Shown: positions 19,104-28,212 of the stretch, in pieces
How the letters are laid out: each line of letters starts with the position of its first letter
Position numbering within the stretch: the stretch's first letter is position 1
Source of the DNA: Puniceicoccaceae bacterium
Lineage (GTDB): Bacteria; Verrucomicrobiota; Verrucomicrobiia; Opitutales; Coraliomargaritaceae
Reading direction: 5' to 3'
Assembly (NCBI GenBank): GCA_902587165.1
Contig: CACIKF010000007.1
Coordinates: 24,562 to 88,561, forward strand
Length of the DNA stretch: 64,000 bases
Made by a program: the position numbers and the translations under genes
The notes under the pieces: model-generated
What the model was told of the DNA's origin: nothing
The model's database searches: none
What the model saw: the letters and a program-made list of their open reading frames with translations, nothing else

Positions 19104-21269
19104 GTGCTAGCAAACGCTCGGAACATCTCCTTATTTTTCTCTTTGACGCTCTCAATTTCTATGAGTGGGGCTCTTCCTGAACTCAGCTCGATTGAACCTT
19201 TGGAGTATGACGAGGAATCTCAGCGCCTAGTCGCACGTGGCGATGCTCGGCTAGACTTCGAAAATACACGCATACGTGCAGACCGCATTACCTACTACCA
19301 GAATTTTTTCCTCACAGATGCGAGTGGTAACGTAGCGATTTCTCGGGATGGTGACCGCTTGATCGCTGACCGCTTGAGCTTTGAAAGCCAAGAAAACATC
19401 TTCGCGGCGGGCATTCTTCGCACAGGACAGTGGCCCTATTATGTTAGTGGCATTAGTGCAGGCGGCACAATCGAGAATACAGAGATCCAAGGCGCCTCCC
19501 TTTATTATGGCAACCCTAGCCCCTATAGTCTCAGTGTCAGCTCTGATGAAATACGTTATGTAAATGAAGAAGATGGCGAATACATATCCATGGATGGCGC
19601 TACCTTTCGTATAGGTCGCATACCCTTCTTTTACCTACCAGGATACCGACACTACCTAAGCGACGCAGCCTATCTGCTAGATATCAATGCAGGCTCCAGT
19701 GGTCAGCTCGGCTATTACTTGAAGACGACCACGCTTCTTCCCTTCACCTCATTGCTACGTCTGGGTGCGAACCTCGACTACTACAGTAAGCGCGGTATAC
19801 TTGCAGGTCCTACCGCGCAGTATGTCTACAATTCTTCAAGCCAAAGCATCGTGGGCGCACTCAGCACCGGCGCAATCAATGACAAAGGTAACCAAGCTGA
19901 ACGTAATGTCGATGCACTCAATCGTCAGATTGACTCTAAGCGCTACTTTACAGAATGGCGTCACAAGCACCACATTGGCGAACGACTCACAGCTACCGCG
20001 TCGGCAAGTTACTGGTCAGACTCCGACGTTATACGTGATTTTCGCGACGACATCTTTGACGAAAATCAACTTCCTGACAACTTTGCAGAGCTTAGCTATG
20101 CGGGTGACAACTGGATCGTATCCGCCTTTGGCCGCTTCCGGCCCAATAATTTTCAGCTTGTGCAAGAGCGCACACCCGAAATCCGTTTCAACCTCCTGCC
20201 AATTCCGGTCTCCAACACGGGCGCCTACCACCGTGCCACCGCTAGTTACGTACAACTGAATGAAGACTTTGGTCGCAACTCACCTGGCAATACCGTCGAA
20301 GGCCAGTTCAATCGCTTCGATCTTACCTACCGGACCGAACATCCCATTCGATTAGCCAACTGGCTAACACTGACCCCGTTAGCTGGCGCACGTTTGACGC
20401 AATACGAGAATCAACAGATCGACACGCTTGCCCCATCCTACTCGGAACCATTATCTACAACTTTAGATTCTAGCTTTAGCCGCGAAATCTATGAACTCGG
20501 CTTTGATCTAGAAGCGCACGCTTATGCCAGCTACCCAACCTTCAATAAGTCATGGGGCATTGATGGCCTACGCCACCTCGTGCGCCCTGCCCTGCGCTAT
20601 CGTTACTATTCTGATCCAGACGACGTTAACCAGATCGCCGCAATCGACCGACAGGTATTCGACCTTAAACGCCCACTCCTCGATCTAAGTGATCTGCGTA
20701 ACGTGGATCAAATAGCTAAGACCCACCTCATACGCCTCGGGGTTGAAAACCTTTTTCAAACTCGCTCTAAAAATTATGGATCTCGCACACTAGCCGCACT
20801 AAATTTTTACCAGGACATTATTTTCGAGAAAAACCTCCGTTATGACGGAGACAAAGAAGATCGCTTCAACGCTACATGGGCCGAACTCGTTCTAAATCCT
20901 GCACCCTGGCTCAAGTTCAACCTCGCAAGTCGTTTTAAGACTGAAAGCTTCACCCTCGAAGAGTTGCGCACAGGCACCAGTATAAAGAGCGGTGAAATCT
21001 GGCAACTAGGCCTTTCGACTTACTTGCTTAACAAGCGTATAGATCAGTATCGACTCGACCACATTTATCTCATTAACGAGCGCCTTTCATTACTCACCGA
21101 TGTAAACTTCGATGCCAATTCGGGCAAATTAACTAGAGTCCGAGTAGGCCTGCGCACCCGTATTGGTAGTACGTGGGAGCTAGTCTATTCCATCACTTCC
21201 CGAGAAGACGCTCGACGCGAAAGCGATGTTTCATTTGATATTCAATTACACCTCGCTGGGGGCGATTAA
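19104..21269 (+). CDS. lptD: LptD-like LPS-assembly outer-membrane protein
   Basis: A 721-residue protein with a signal peptide (cleavage near S-G-A-L-P), an N-terminal OstA/LptA-like jellyroll (A-R-G-D-A-R-L-D-F-E-N, I-R-A-D-R-I-T-Y-Y) and a long beta-barrel region with alternating strands. The join shows R-I-P-F-F-Y-L-P-G-Y-R, matching the conserved P-x-F-Y-x-P segment of LptD. LptD inserts lipopolysaccharide in the outer leaflet with LptE. No lptE is visible nearby. GTG start at 19104. It supports a Gram-negative, LPS-bearing envelope. Confidence 0.85.
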   Translation: MLANARNISLFFSLTLSISMSGALPELSSIEPLEYDEESQRLVARGDARLDFENTRIRADRITYYQNFFLTDASGNVAISRDGDRLIADRLSFESQENIFAAGILRTGQWPYYVSGISAGGTIENTEIQGASLYYGNPSPYSLSVSSDEIRYVNEEDGEYISMDGATFRIGRIPFFYLPGYRHYLSDAAYLLDINAGSSGQLGYYLKTTTLLPFTSLLRLGANLDYYSKRGILAGPTAQYVYNSSSQSIVGALSTGAINDKGNQAERNVDALNRQIDSKRYFTEWRHKHHIGERLTATASASYWSDSDVIRDFRDDIFDENQLPDNFAELSYAGDNWIVSAFGRFRPNNFQLVQERTPEIRFNLLPIPVSNTGAYHRATASYVQLNEDFGRNSPGNTVEGQFNRFDLTYRTEHPIRLANWLTLTPLAGARLTQYENQQIDTLAPSYSEPLSTTLDSSFSREIYELGFDLEAHAYASYPTFNKSWGIDGLRHLVRPALRYRYYSDPDDVNQIAAIDRQVFDLKRPLLDLSDLRNVDQIAKTHLIRLGVENLFQTRSKNYGSRTLAALNFYQDIIFEKNLRYDGDKEDRFNATWAELVLNPAPWLKFNLASRFKTESFTLEELRTGTSIKSGEIWQLGLSTYLLNKRIDQYRLDHIYLINERLSLLTDVNFDANSGKLTRVRVGLRTRIGSTWELVYSITSREDARRESDVSFDIQLHLAGGD

Positions 21270-21287
21270 ATTTCACTTACTAACGAT

Positions 21288-22064
21288 ATGGAGGAAGCAC
21301 TCATTCCCGACAAAGAATTTGCCATTCGGCTCCCTGCTTTTGAGGGCCCAATGGATCTGTTGCTCTACCTGATCCGCCGGAGCGAAGTCGACATATATGA
21401 CATCCCGATAGAACGGGTCACCGAACAATACATTGAGGTTCTCGGCTCCATGGAAAGCCTCGACCTTGAAGTAGCCGGTGAGTTCTTCGTCATGGCTTCG
21501 ACCCTAATGTATATTAAGAGCCGCATGCTGCTGCCTAAAAAGGATCAAGGCACCAACGAAGATATGGAAGACGACGACATTGATCCTCGCTGGGAACTCG
21601 TCCAGCAGCTACTGGAATACCGAAAGTTCAAAGAAGCTGCGGAAGACATACGCAAACTCATCCTCAGCAGTAATGACCTAATCTCACGGATTGGGCCAAG
21701 AGATGCCCTAGAAGCTGTCGAGCGTCCTCTCAAACCGGTCGACCGCGTCGATCTATGGAATACTTTTAATTCTGTACTTCGTCGCCTCGCTGAGCGTATC
21801 GACGAGGGTCAAATAAATGCTGAGCAGGTCACCGTATCTGATAGGATGGAGTTAGTGCTACTGCGCATAAAGCATAACAAAAACTTTCTCTTTTCCGACC
21901 TATTCGAGTCCAGCACGACGATTACTACAATTGTAGCCACATTCCTTGCCATACTCGAATTAACTCGCTTAGATAAAATAACGCTTAAGCAAGACCGTGC
22001 CTTCGGCGACATCCGCTGCATGCGCGTCGAAACCCATGATCCCACGGTAGCACACTCTGATTAA
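21288..22064 (+). CDS. scpA: Segregation and condensation protein A
   Basis: A 258-residue kleisin that bridges the SMC dimer and recruits ScpB in chromosome condensation. The N-terminal SMC-binding part has the typical R-L-P-A-F-E-G-P-M-D-L-L-L-Y-L-I, then V-A-G-E-F-F-V-M-A-S-T-L-M-Y-I-K-S-R-M-L-L-P, and a C-terminal winged-helix region (T-T-I-V-A-T-F-L-A-I-L-E-L). It lies 18 bases after lptD on the same strand. scpB and smc are not in the window. Confidence 0.95.
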   Translation: MEEALIPDKEFAIRLPAFEGPMDLLLYLIRRSEVDIYDIPIERVTEQYIEVLGSMESLDLEVAGEFFVMASTLMYIKSRMLLPKKDQGTNEDMEDDDIDPRWELVQQLLEYRKFKEAAEDIRKLILSSNDLISRIGPRDALEAVERPLKPVDRVDLWNTFNSVLRRLAERIDEGQINAEQVTVSDRMELVLLRIKHNKNFLFSDLFESSTTITTIVATFLAILELTRLDKITLKQDRAFGDIRCMRVETHDPTVAHSD

Positions 22065-22070
22065 GTTAAA

Positions 22071-22337
22071 ATGAATCGTCTCAAAAAGAGCACTAGCAAT
22101 CAGCAAAAGAATACACCCGCTCAACTGATCGGTGTTGGCTTGGACCATAAAGACGGCCACAAGCGAATTACCAAGGCCGAGCGCTTTGTCATTGCCGGCG
22201 GCTCTCAAGAGACACACGAGCGCATGACAGAGACAGTTACCAAAACCTTTGAAACCCTAGACCGAAAGGGAAAAAAGTTAGATAAAGTCGATCCTCACGA
22301 ACTAAAAGATATCATCAAAGCTAACACCCCCAACTAA
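22071..22337 (+). CDS. Small hypothetical protein after scpA
   Basis: An 88-residue, lysine- and threonine-rich soluble protein with no signal peptide or membrane helix, starting 6 bases after scpA. A D-H-K-D-G-H-K-R-I-T-K segment and a helical C-terminal half are the only notable features. The tight spacing suggests it is expressed with scpA. I do not recognise the family. Confidence 0.65.
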   Translation: MNRLKKSTSNQQKNTPAQLIGVGLDHKDGHKRITKAERFVIAGGSQETHERMTETVTKTFETLDRKGKKLDKVDPHELKDIIKANTPN

Positions 22338-22380
22338 GGCTCACTTGACAGAGACCTAAGCTCGCCTAAACTATTACACT

Positions 22381-22818
22381 ATGACTGATCCTCAAAAAGA
22401 AAACAAAGCAGAATCCTCTGAAGCAAGTTACAGCAAGGACCTTGCTAACAGTGCAAACCCAGTGCCTGATACTGAACAAATTGAGCCAGCTGAAGCTTCA
22501 AAACCAGAGCTTCACCCTAAATCCACCCCTTCCTTTGATGAAATCACGGAGAGTAAGCCAAGTATGCCTCCGCTTATTCTAGCTAAACCAGCCGAGTCAC
22601 GTGCTAAACCTACGCCTGCTCCTGTTAAGGTGGCAATGGCTCCCAAAGTTAAACCTGCCTCAACCGATCCCGCGGGCTCACAAGTGGCCGATTCATCGAT
22701 CTCGATTGATGGAGACAATAGCCCAAATGTCGGCGCACTCATCATAGACGCGATCGCCGCAGCCGTCGCCATCGCTTTCACGGTTTTGCTTGTGCAAGAC
22801 ATCATTCCATTCCTGTAA
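22381..22818 (+). CDS. Hypothetical Pro/Ala-rich protein with C-terminal membrane anchor
   Basis: A 145-residue protein. Residues 1-115 are low-complexity and rich in Ser, Pro, Ala, Glu and Lys, and are probably disordered. A single hydrophobic helix (about residues 118-140, I-I-D-A-I-A-A-A-V-A-I-A) ends the protein, so it looks tail-anchored with the disordered part in the cytoplasm. No catalytic motif. It sits between a small hypothetical and trxA in the scpA operon region. Function unknown. Confidence 0.65.
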   Translation: MTDPQKENKAESSEASYSKDLANSANPVPDTEQIEPAEASKPELHPKSTPSFDEITESKPSMPPLILAKPAESRAKPTPAPVKVAMAPKVKPASTDPAGSQVADSSISIDGDNSPNVGALIIDAIAAAVAIAFTVLLVQDIIPFL

Positions 22819-22854
22819 TAATTAAGCTCAAGCAACCAACCCAACCAAGACATT

Positions 22855-23172
22855 ATGTCCGATAAGATCACAGAACTCGATAGCTCTAACTTTGAATCCA
22901 CAGTCACTCAGGGCGCAATACCCGTCGTCGTCGATTTCTGGGCACCATGGTGTGGTCCCTGCAAAGCAATTGCACCCATCCTCGAAGACCTAGCGAACGA
23001 GCAGGGTGACGCAGTCAAGATCTGCAAAGTCAACGTCGAAACTAACAGCGAGATCGCCAGTAAATACGACATCCGAGCCATCCCGACCATCCTGATTTTT
23101 AAAGACGGTGCTGTTGCCGACACTGTCGTCGGACTGACATCATTAGACGATCTAAAGGCCAAACTCGCTTAG
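22855..23172 (+). CDS. trxA: Thioredoxin
   Basis: A 105-residue thioredoxin with the W-C-G-P-C active site (Cys33 and Cys36), the buried Asp27 and the cis-Pro in A-I-P-T-I-L. It reduces cytoplasmic protein disulfides using thioredoxin reductase. Length is standard. It ends the plus-strand block and is followed by a hairpin terminator. The ATG at 22855 has no Shine-Dalgarno site. Confidence 0.97.
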   Translation: MSDKITELDSSNFESTVTQGAIPVVVDFWAPWCGPCKAIAPILEDLANEQGDAVKICKVNVETNSEIASKYDIRAIPTILIFKDGAVADTVVGLTSLDDLKAKLA

Positions 23173-23182
23173 TTTGCTCCAA

Positions 23183-23213
23183 GGCCCCGCAACGATTCGG
23201 CGCGGGCTTTTTA
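23183..23213 (+). terminator. Rho-independent terminator after trxA
   Basis: GCCC-C-GC pairs with GCGGGC across a short loop (one bulged C), followed by a run of five T residues. It lies 10 bases after the trxA stop and before the convergent tsf gene. Confidence 0.75.
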
Positions 23214-23368
23214 GTTTCTGCTTGTATAAAGGCTTCGTAGCGAATTTGTGAAGGCACAAATGCTGTCACAGCCTAACAATAAAGGGTCACTAATTAGGCA
23301 GCACAACACTACAAAAATGCTCTGCATTCGAACCGGATACGAGGCTCTGAAAACAAACAGATTTTTGC

Positions 23369-23962
23369 TTATGCGCCGACTTGAAAGCGAGCGAAACGCT
23401 TGACCTGCATGTTCTCGCCCATCTTAGCAATCATTGCAGTTAAAAGCTCTTGCATCGTTTGATCAGGGTTTTTGACGAAGGCTTGCTCTAAGAGACAAGA
23501 CTCGCTCAGAAACTTGTTCAACTTGCCCTCGACAATCTTCTCGATTGCTTGAGCAGGCTTACCTTCGGCTTGACCCTCAGCTACCTTGCGCTCGGCCGCG
23601 ATGATAGCAGGATCAATGTCTTCACGAGACACGCAGACTGGACTAGCCGCAGCAATATGCATGGCGATGTCCTTTACGAACTGCTTAAAGTCATCAGTCT
23701 TGGCAACGAAATCACTCTCGCAGCTGACTTCGACCATCACGCCGACCTTACCACCGAGATGGATGTAGGTGTCAATGAGGCCATCGCTGGCGTCGCGACC
23801 CGCCTTTTTCGCTGCAGTCGCCATGCCCTTCTTGCGAAGGAGCTCCACCGCTGCATCGATATCACCTTCAGATTCAACTAAGGCTTTCTTACAATCCATT
23901 AGTCCAGCGCCTGTGCTTTCGCGTAGTTCGCCCACCATTTTTGCATTAATTTGTGTGCTCAT
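23369..23962 (-). CDS. tsf: Elongation factor Ts, compact form
   Basis: A protein of about 197 residues that exchanges GDP for GTP on EF-Tu. The N-terminal UBA-like domain has L-R-E-S-T-G-A-G-L-M-D-C-K-K-A-L, and the core has the EF-Tu-contact motif E-S-D-F-V-A-K-T. It is much shorter than the E. coli factor (283 residues) and similar in size to the Thermus one, with a single core domain. Start could be either of two adjacent ATGs (23965, 23962). It is downstream of rpsB, 39 bases apart, as is typical. Confidence 0.95.
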   Translation of the reverse strand: MSTQINAKMVGELRESTGAGLMDCKKALVESEGDIDAAVELLRKKGMATAAKKAGRDASDGLIDTYIHLGGKVGVMVEVSCESDFVAKTDDFKQFVKDIAMHIAAASPVCVSREDIDPAIIAAERKVAEGQAEGKPAQAIEKIVEGKLNKFLSESCLLEQAFVKNPDQTMQELLTAMIAKMGENMQVKRFARFQVGA

Positions 23963-24001
23963 CATATATAAGTATCTAAAGTTTCAAATCGTGTATGAGG
24001 T

Positions 24002-24979
24002 CTACTCCTTTTCCTCAATCGCATCCGATTCAACAGGCGCATCATCGGCAACAGGTTCTTCGCTAGCGGGTGCCTCAGTCGCGGCGGCTTCAACAGCAGC
24101 AGGTGCTTCTGAAGCGGGTGCCTCGGTAGCGGTGACCTCGGTAGCCGGTGCCTCAACGGCAGGGGATTCGACAACAGGTGTAGGAGCGTCTTCGTCCTCA
24201 CCGTAACCGGCAGGTAGTGTCACCTCGATGTCTTCTTGTTGCTCGAAGACTTGCTCGCGCTTGATAGGACCCGCACTTTTTTGCACCCTTTTCGCTTCGC
24301 GCTGGGATAGTCCGCTTTGTGCGGCCTCAAGAATGGTTTCCACAATGATGCGGATCGACTTTACAGCGTCATCATTACCTGGTATTGGATAATCAAGGAC
24401 TGTGGGGTCAGAGTTGGTGTCAACTAGTCCGATCACAGGAATGCCAAGGCGATTGGCTTCAGATACTGCGATTTCTTCATTCTTTGTATCGACCACGAAA
24501 ACAGCAGCCGGTAAGTCATTCACTTCAAGCATTCCCTCAAAGTTCCGATTCATGCGACTCATTTGGCGGCGAATTGCGGCTTCTTCCTTACCAGGAAGCT
24601 TTTCGAGTTCACCGTCTTGGTCCATTTTAAGGAACTTGCGGTATTTTGCGAGCGAGCTTTTGATGGTTGTAAAATTAGTGAGTCCTCCACCCATCCAGCG
24701 GTTCACGCAGAAAGGCATTTGGCAAGAGGTAGCGGCTTCGCGCATGATTTCCTGGGCCTGCTTTTTGGTGCCAATAAAAAGTATGTCTTTGCCCGAGGAA
24801 ACGACCTCCTCAATCTTGGAGTATGCCTTTTCGAGGAGCTTGTGAGTCTTCTCCAAGTCAATAATGGAGATACCATTACGATTGTCGTAAACGTAAGGTT
24901 TTGACTTTGGATTCCAGCGGCGAAGCTGATGACCGAAGTGAACGCCTGCGTCGAGTAGGTCTTTTGGTGTGGTATTCAT
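24002..24979 (-). CDS. rpsB: 30S ribosomal protein S2 with long Ala/Glu-rich tail
   Basis: A 325-residue S2. Residues 1 to about 225 are the standard protein: L-L-D-A-G-V-H-F-G-H, P-Y-V-Y-D-N-R-N-G-I, W-M-G-G-G-L-T-N-F, I-P-V-I-G-L-V-D-T-N-S-D-P, Y-P-I-P-G-N-D-D-A. After this come a short basic linker and about 65 residues made mostly of Ala, Glu, Pro, Thr and Val repeats such as A-T-E-A-P-A-S-E, which typical S2 lacks. The tail is probably disordered and solvent-exposed. First gene of the rpsB-tsf unit; see the leader feature. Confidence 0.96.
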   Translation of the reverse strand: MNTTPKDLLDAGVHFGHQLRRWNPKSKPYVYDNRNGISIIDLEKTHKLLEKAYSKIEEVVSSGKDILFIGTKKQAQEIMREAATSCQMPFCVNRWMGGGLTNFTTIKSSLAKYRKFLKMDQDGELEKLPGKEEAAIRRQMSRMNRNFEGMLEVNDLPAAVFVVDTKNEEIAVSEANRLGIPVIGLVDTNSDPTVLDYPIPGNDDAVKSIRIIVETILEAAQSGLSQREAKRVQKSAGPIKREQVFEQQEDIEVTLPAGYGEDEDAPTPVVESPAVEAPATEVTATEAPASEAPAAVEAAATEAPASEEPVADDAPVESDAIEEKE

Positions 24980-25066
24980 GCTGTGTTCAAAGCCCAGAGA
25001 ACCGTCCTGGGAGAAACGATGTTTCTTTTAATTGTGTGTTACGGTTGCTGGGGCGAGATGCCCCAC
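24980..25066 (-). promoter_or_regulatory. Structured 5' leader of rpsB
   Basis: Three inverted repeats lie just ahead of the rpsB start: CCCAG/CTGGG (24993-24997 with 25007-25011), AGAAAC/GTTTCT (25012-25017 with 25021-25026) and GGGGC/GCCCC (25050-25054 with 25060-25064). None is followed by a T-run on the minus strand, so they look like leader RNA structures rather than terminators. S2 regulates its own operon through the rpsB leader in other bacteria. That this leader does the same is inference. Confidence 0.4.
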
Positions 25067-25145
25067 TTACCTAGCTCGTGTGAGTAGGAAGGCGAAGATG
25101 GATACCACCTGTCTGTCCCAAGGCAAGCGTAAAGGAAGAAAATTA

Positions 25146-25463
25146 CTAATTAAATGAGCGACCGCAGCCGCAGGTGCTGCTGGCATTCGGATTCTGAATA
25201 TCAAAACCCTTTCCATTAAGACCATCGTCGAAATGTATCACACTACCGTCCAAGTATTCGAGGCTTGAGGCATCTATTAAAAAGGAAACCCCATTGTTCT
25301 CCAATAAGCGATCGCCCTCTTTTTTGTAATCGAAGGACATGCCATATTCGAAACCCGAGCAGCCTCCTGCCTCGACAAAAATGCGGAGCAGTTGCCCCAC
25401 CTTTGCCTTGTCAGCTTCAAGCTTGCGAACCTGAACAATAGCACCATCGGTTAGTGTGATCAT
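25146..25463 (-). CDS. A-type iron-sulfur cluster carrier (HesB/IscA/ErpA family)
   Basis: A 105-residue protein with G-G-C-S-G-F-E-Y-G-M and the C-terminal T-C-G-C-G-R-S-F, the three Cys ligands of A-type carriers that hold and deliver Fe-S clusters. I chose the ATG at 25463, giving M-I-T-L-T-D-G-A as in IscA/ErpA; the frame runs open to 25544 but the extra 27 residues do not fit the family. Whether it is IscA or ErpA cannot be told. Fe-S clients nearby include the HemW-like protein and the XPD-type helicase. Confidence 0.92.
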   Translation of the reverse strand: MITLTDGAIVQVRKLEADKAKVGQLLRIFVEAGGCSGFEYGMSFDYKKEGDRLLENNGVSFLIDASSLEYLDGSVIHFDDGLNGKGFDIQNPNASSTCGCGRSFN

Positions 25464-25562
25464 TGAAACCTTAAAACCTACTAACAAGGGTCTGTCAACA
25501 TGAGCGACGCGAGAATGAACCGCAAAAATCTGCCAAAACACCAAAAGATAGGTGTAAAAAAT

Positions 25563-25591
25563 TTGTCAAGCATTTTTCGTGCTAGTTTTAT
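25563..25591 (+). promoter_or_regulatory. Possible sigma-70-type promoter for the kinase-rpoN operon
   Basis: TTGTCA (one mismatch to the -35 consensus) at 25563-25568, a 17-base spacer and TTTTAT at 25586-25591 as a weak -10, in a very AT-rich stretch 45 bases before the kinase start. It is in the right place and orientation, but AT-rich DNA gives such matches easily. Confidence 0.35.
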
Positions 25592-25635
25592 AAATATACT
25601 TGCGAAATTTGAATTAGAGACGTTTATTTTAATTA

Positions 25636-26664
25636 TTGAGTCAGCCTAGACACATATTTAACGAACTGCATTTTGAACTTGTGCGAGTTATCGCTGAAGG
25701 AGGCATGGGTATCGTTTATGAGGCCGAGCAAAAGGGCGTGGGCAATTTCATTAAACGTGTCGCTGTGAAACTAATCCGCGAGGAATACTCTAAAATTGAC
25801 GAGTTCAGGAGTAATTTCGTCGGGGAAGCACGTTTGGTTGCCGATTTGATCCATACCAATATCGTGCAAACATACCATTTGGGTGAAATCAGCGGACAAT
25901 ACTTCATGACGATGGAATACGTTGATGGAGTTACACTGGAGGACTTCATCCAACGCCACCGTGAGACCAAGCAACTCATACCGACAGATCTAGCGTCTTT
26001 TATTGTATCGCGCATCTGTCGCGGCCTTTCCCATGCGCATCAACATTGCGATCCCTCCGGTCGCAAACTCGGCATAGTGCACCGCGATGTTAACCCTCGC
26101 AATATCATGATTGCTCGCGAGGGCGATGTAAAGTTAACTGATTTCGGCATAGCTAAAGCACTTGATCTTATGTATAATGAAGAGGGCATAGTGATTGCGG
26201 GCAAGGACGAATACCTCTCTCCCGAGCAAGCACGCCGTGAGGTGACAGACGCACGTGCCGACCTCTTCTGTTGCACAATCCTACTCTCGGAAATGTTGGT
26301 CGGAGAAAATATCTTCGAGACCAATCGAGATGGGACCACTCACAAAAATATACTCGAACTCAGTATCCCGGATTTCACAGAACTACGCTCCGAAATCGAT
26401 CCACGCCTGAACGACATTCTACAGCATGGCTTCAAGCGGGACCGCGACAAGCGTTACCAAAGCGCACAAGCCATGCTAACTGCACTGGAAACGTTTTTAT
26501 ATAATGACGGCTACGGCCCTACGAATGAGAAACTTTCCGCCTACATGACAGATCTCCTCGGAGAGAATGGCGAAACAGCAGCTGAAAGGTGGCTTCAAGG
26601 CGCGACCCCTGGTCTTGAGGAGACCGAATCGGATCAGATCATTACAGCACCTTCTGAATTATGA
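25636..26664 (+). CDS. Serine/threonine protein kinase (Hanks type)
   Basis: A 342-residue soluble kinase. The glycine loop is A-E-G-G-M-G-I-V-Y (residues 20-28), the catalytic lysine is Lys45 in V-A-V-K, the catalytic loop is H-R-D-V-N-P-R-N (149-156), and D-F-G starts at 169, followed by Y-L-S-P-E-Q. All active-site residues are present. There is no transmembrane segment or extracellular sensor; the last 60 residues are a short tail. Start is TTG at 25636; a stop lies two codons before it and no ATG precedes the glycine loop. Its stop overlaps the rpoN start (ATGA). Confidence 0.92.
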   Translation: MSQPRHIFNELHFELVRVIAEGGMGIVYEAEQKGVGNFIKRVAVKLIREEYSKIDEFRSNFVGEARLVADLIHTNIVQTYHLGEISGQYFMTMEYVDGVTLEDFIQRHRETKQLIPTDLASFIVSRICRGLSHAHQHCDPSGRKLGIVHRDVNPRNIMIAREGDVKLTDFGIAKALDLMYNEEGIVIAGKDEYLSPEQARREVTDARADLFCCTILLSEMLVGENIFETNRDGTTHKNILELSIPDFTELRSEIDPRLNDILQHGFKRDRDKRYQSAQAMLTALETFLYNDGYGPTNEKLSAYMTDLLGENGETAAERWLQGATPGLEETESDQIITAPSEL

Positions 26665-28109
26665 GTGCACAGGGCTTTAAACAAGTACAAAAGCAAACAC
26701 AGTCGCTCGTCTTAGCGCCCCAGTTGCGTAATTCACTAAAGATTTTGCAGGCACCCGCATTTGAGCTACGCACATCGATCCTCGAGGAGTTAAATGCAAA
26801 TCCACTACTAGAGGAACTGCCGATTGAGAGCATCAGTATCGAAGATCATCGCGATTTACCCAACGAGAACGAACGAGAGGCGAACGAAGAGCTCGACTTT
26901 AATTCCGCAGATTTCAGCGTCCTCGATAAGATGAACGAAGATATGCGCGAATACTACGCGCAAGAGAATACTGGTCAGTCTCACAGCGTTAAGGATGACG
27001 AGCGACGCAACTATTTCATGAATTCGCTCACCGAGAGCCTTTCATTACAACAACACCTTATCAGCCAAGCTGAACTTACAGATTGCAGCGATAAAGAAAG
27101 CCAAGCCCTACTCTACTTGATCGGATGCTTGGATGATAACGGTTACCTAACGGAAAGCATCTCAAATATCGCTCTTGCTGCACACATTCCTTACGGAACT
27201 GTGTTAAGCGCAAGTGAGATACTCAAGTCCTTTGAACCGGCTGGTATCGGCACTGAGGACATGAGGGACTGTCTCGCTACACAATTGGAACTACGTGGCC
27301 GTGGCGATACGCTAGCCGCTAAAATCCTTCGTGAACATTTCGATTTACTCGTTCGCCGCCGCGTCCCAGAACTCAAGCGTAAAACCGGTGCCAGTACTGA
27401 AGACATTCAAGTTGCAATCGAGGAGATTTCTACCCTCGAACCTGCTCCTGGTAAACGCTTCAGCCCGGACAGTAACAGCATAATCGAACCAGACGTCACC
27501 GTCTATCAAAACGAATACGACGAATGGCAGGTCGTACTGAATAGCGACTACATTCCCCGCCTACGTATTAGCAATTCCTATAAAGAGATGCTAGCAAAGG
27601 GTATGCTCAGCAAACAAGAAAAGGATTTCATGCTAGAGCGTATGCGTTCGGGCAAGTTCCTCATCAATTCAATCGAGCAGCGACAACATACAATCGAGCG
27701 AATTACACGGGAAATTCTCAAGTTTCAAAACGAATTCTTCGAAGTCGGCGTTGCTAAATTACGCCCACTGACGATGAATACTATCGCTGATACAGTTGGC
27801 GTGCACGAGACGACTGTGAGTCGTGCTATCGCCAATAAATACATCCGCACTCCACATGGTGTCTTTGCATTTAAATATTTCTTCACACCCGGTTACAAGT
27901 CAGGCAATGGAGAGTCAATCTCGAACAAAACAATCAAGGATATGATCAGTCACATCATTGACGAAGAGAAACCAGCCAAGCCATTTAGCGATCAAAGCAT
28001 CGTTGATCAGCTTAAAGCAAAGGACATTAAGATTGCCCGTCGAACTGTGGCTAAATATCGCGAAGAGCTAGGCATCTTACCGACAAACCTTAGGCGACGT
28101 TACGACTAA
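26661..28109 (+). CDS. rpoN: RNA polymerase sigma-54 factor
   Basis: A 482-residue sigma-54. Region I is Gln/Leu-rich at the N-terminus ([17 protein letters not shown]), a core-binding middle follows, and the DNA-binding end has the RpoN box [12 protein letters not shown]. It directs RNA polymerase to -24/-12 promoters and needs an ATPase activator, none of which is in the window. The ATG lies inside the kinase stop. A candidate -24/-12 promoter is present at 35763. Confidence 0.97.
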   Translation: MSAQGFKQVQKQTQSLVLAPQLRNSLKILQAPAFELRTSILEELNANPLLEELPIESISIEDHRDLPNENEREANEELDFNSADFSVLDKMNEDMREYYAQENTGQSHSVKDDERRNYFMNSLTESLSLQQHLISQAELTDCSDKESQALLYLIGCLDDNGYLTESISNIALAAHIPYGTVLSASEILKSFEPAGIGTEDMRDCLATQLELRGRGDTLAAKILREHFDLLVRRRVPELKRKTGASTEDIQVAIEEISTLEPAPGKRFSPDSNSIIEPDVTVYQNEYDEWQVVLNSDYIPRLRISNSYKEMLAKGMLSKQEKDFMLERMRSGKFLINSIEQRQHTIERITREILKFQNEFFEVGVAKLRPLTMNTIADTVGVHETTVSRAIANKYIRTPHGVFAFKYFFTPGYKSGNGESISNKTIKDMISHIIDEEKPAKPFSDQSIVDQLKAKDIKIARRTVAKYREELGILPTNLRRRYD

Positions 28110-28212
28110 ACAGCCATGCTGTATTCGCTTGCCAGCGCCCTTGAGTTACTGAGCGTCCGAAGGTAGATGCTCAAACAGTCCCAACGTAGATTCACAAAAA
28201 ATATTCTCTGGA

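Noticed and set aside
23325..23350. A T-loop-like sequence (TTCGAAT on the minus strand) suggesting a tRNA
   Set aside because: The flanking five bases cannot form the T-stem and no acceptor or anticodon arm can be drawn.
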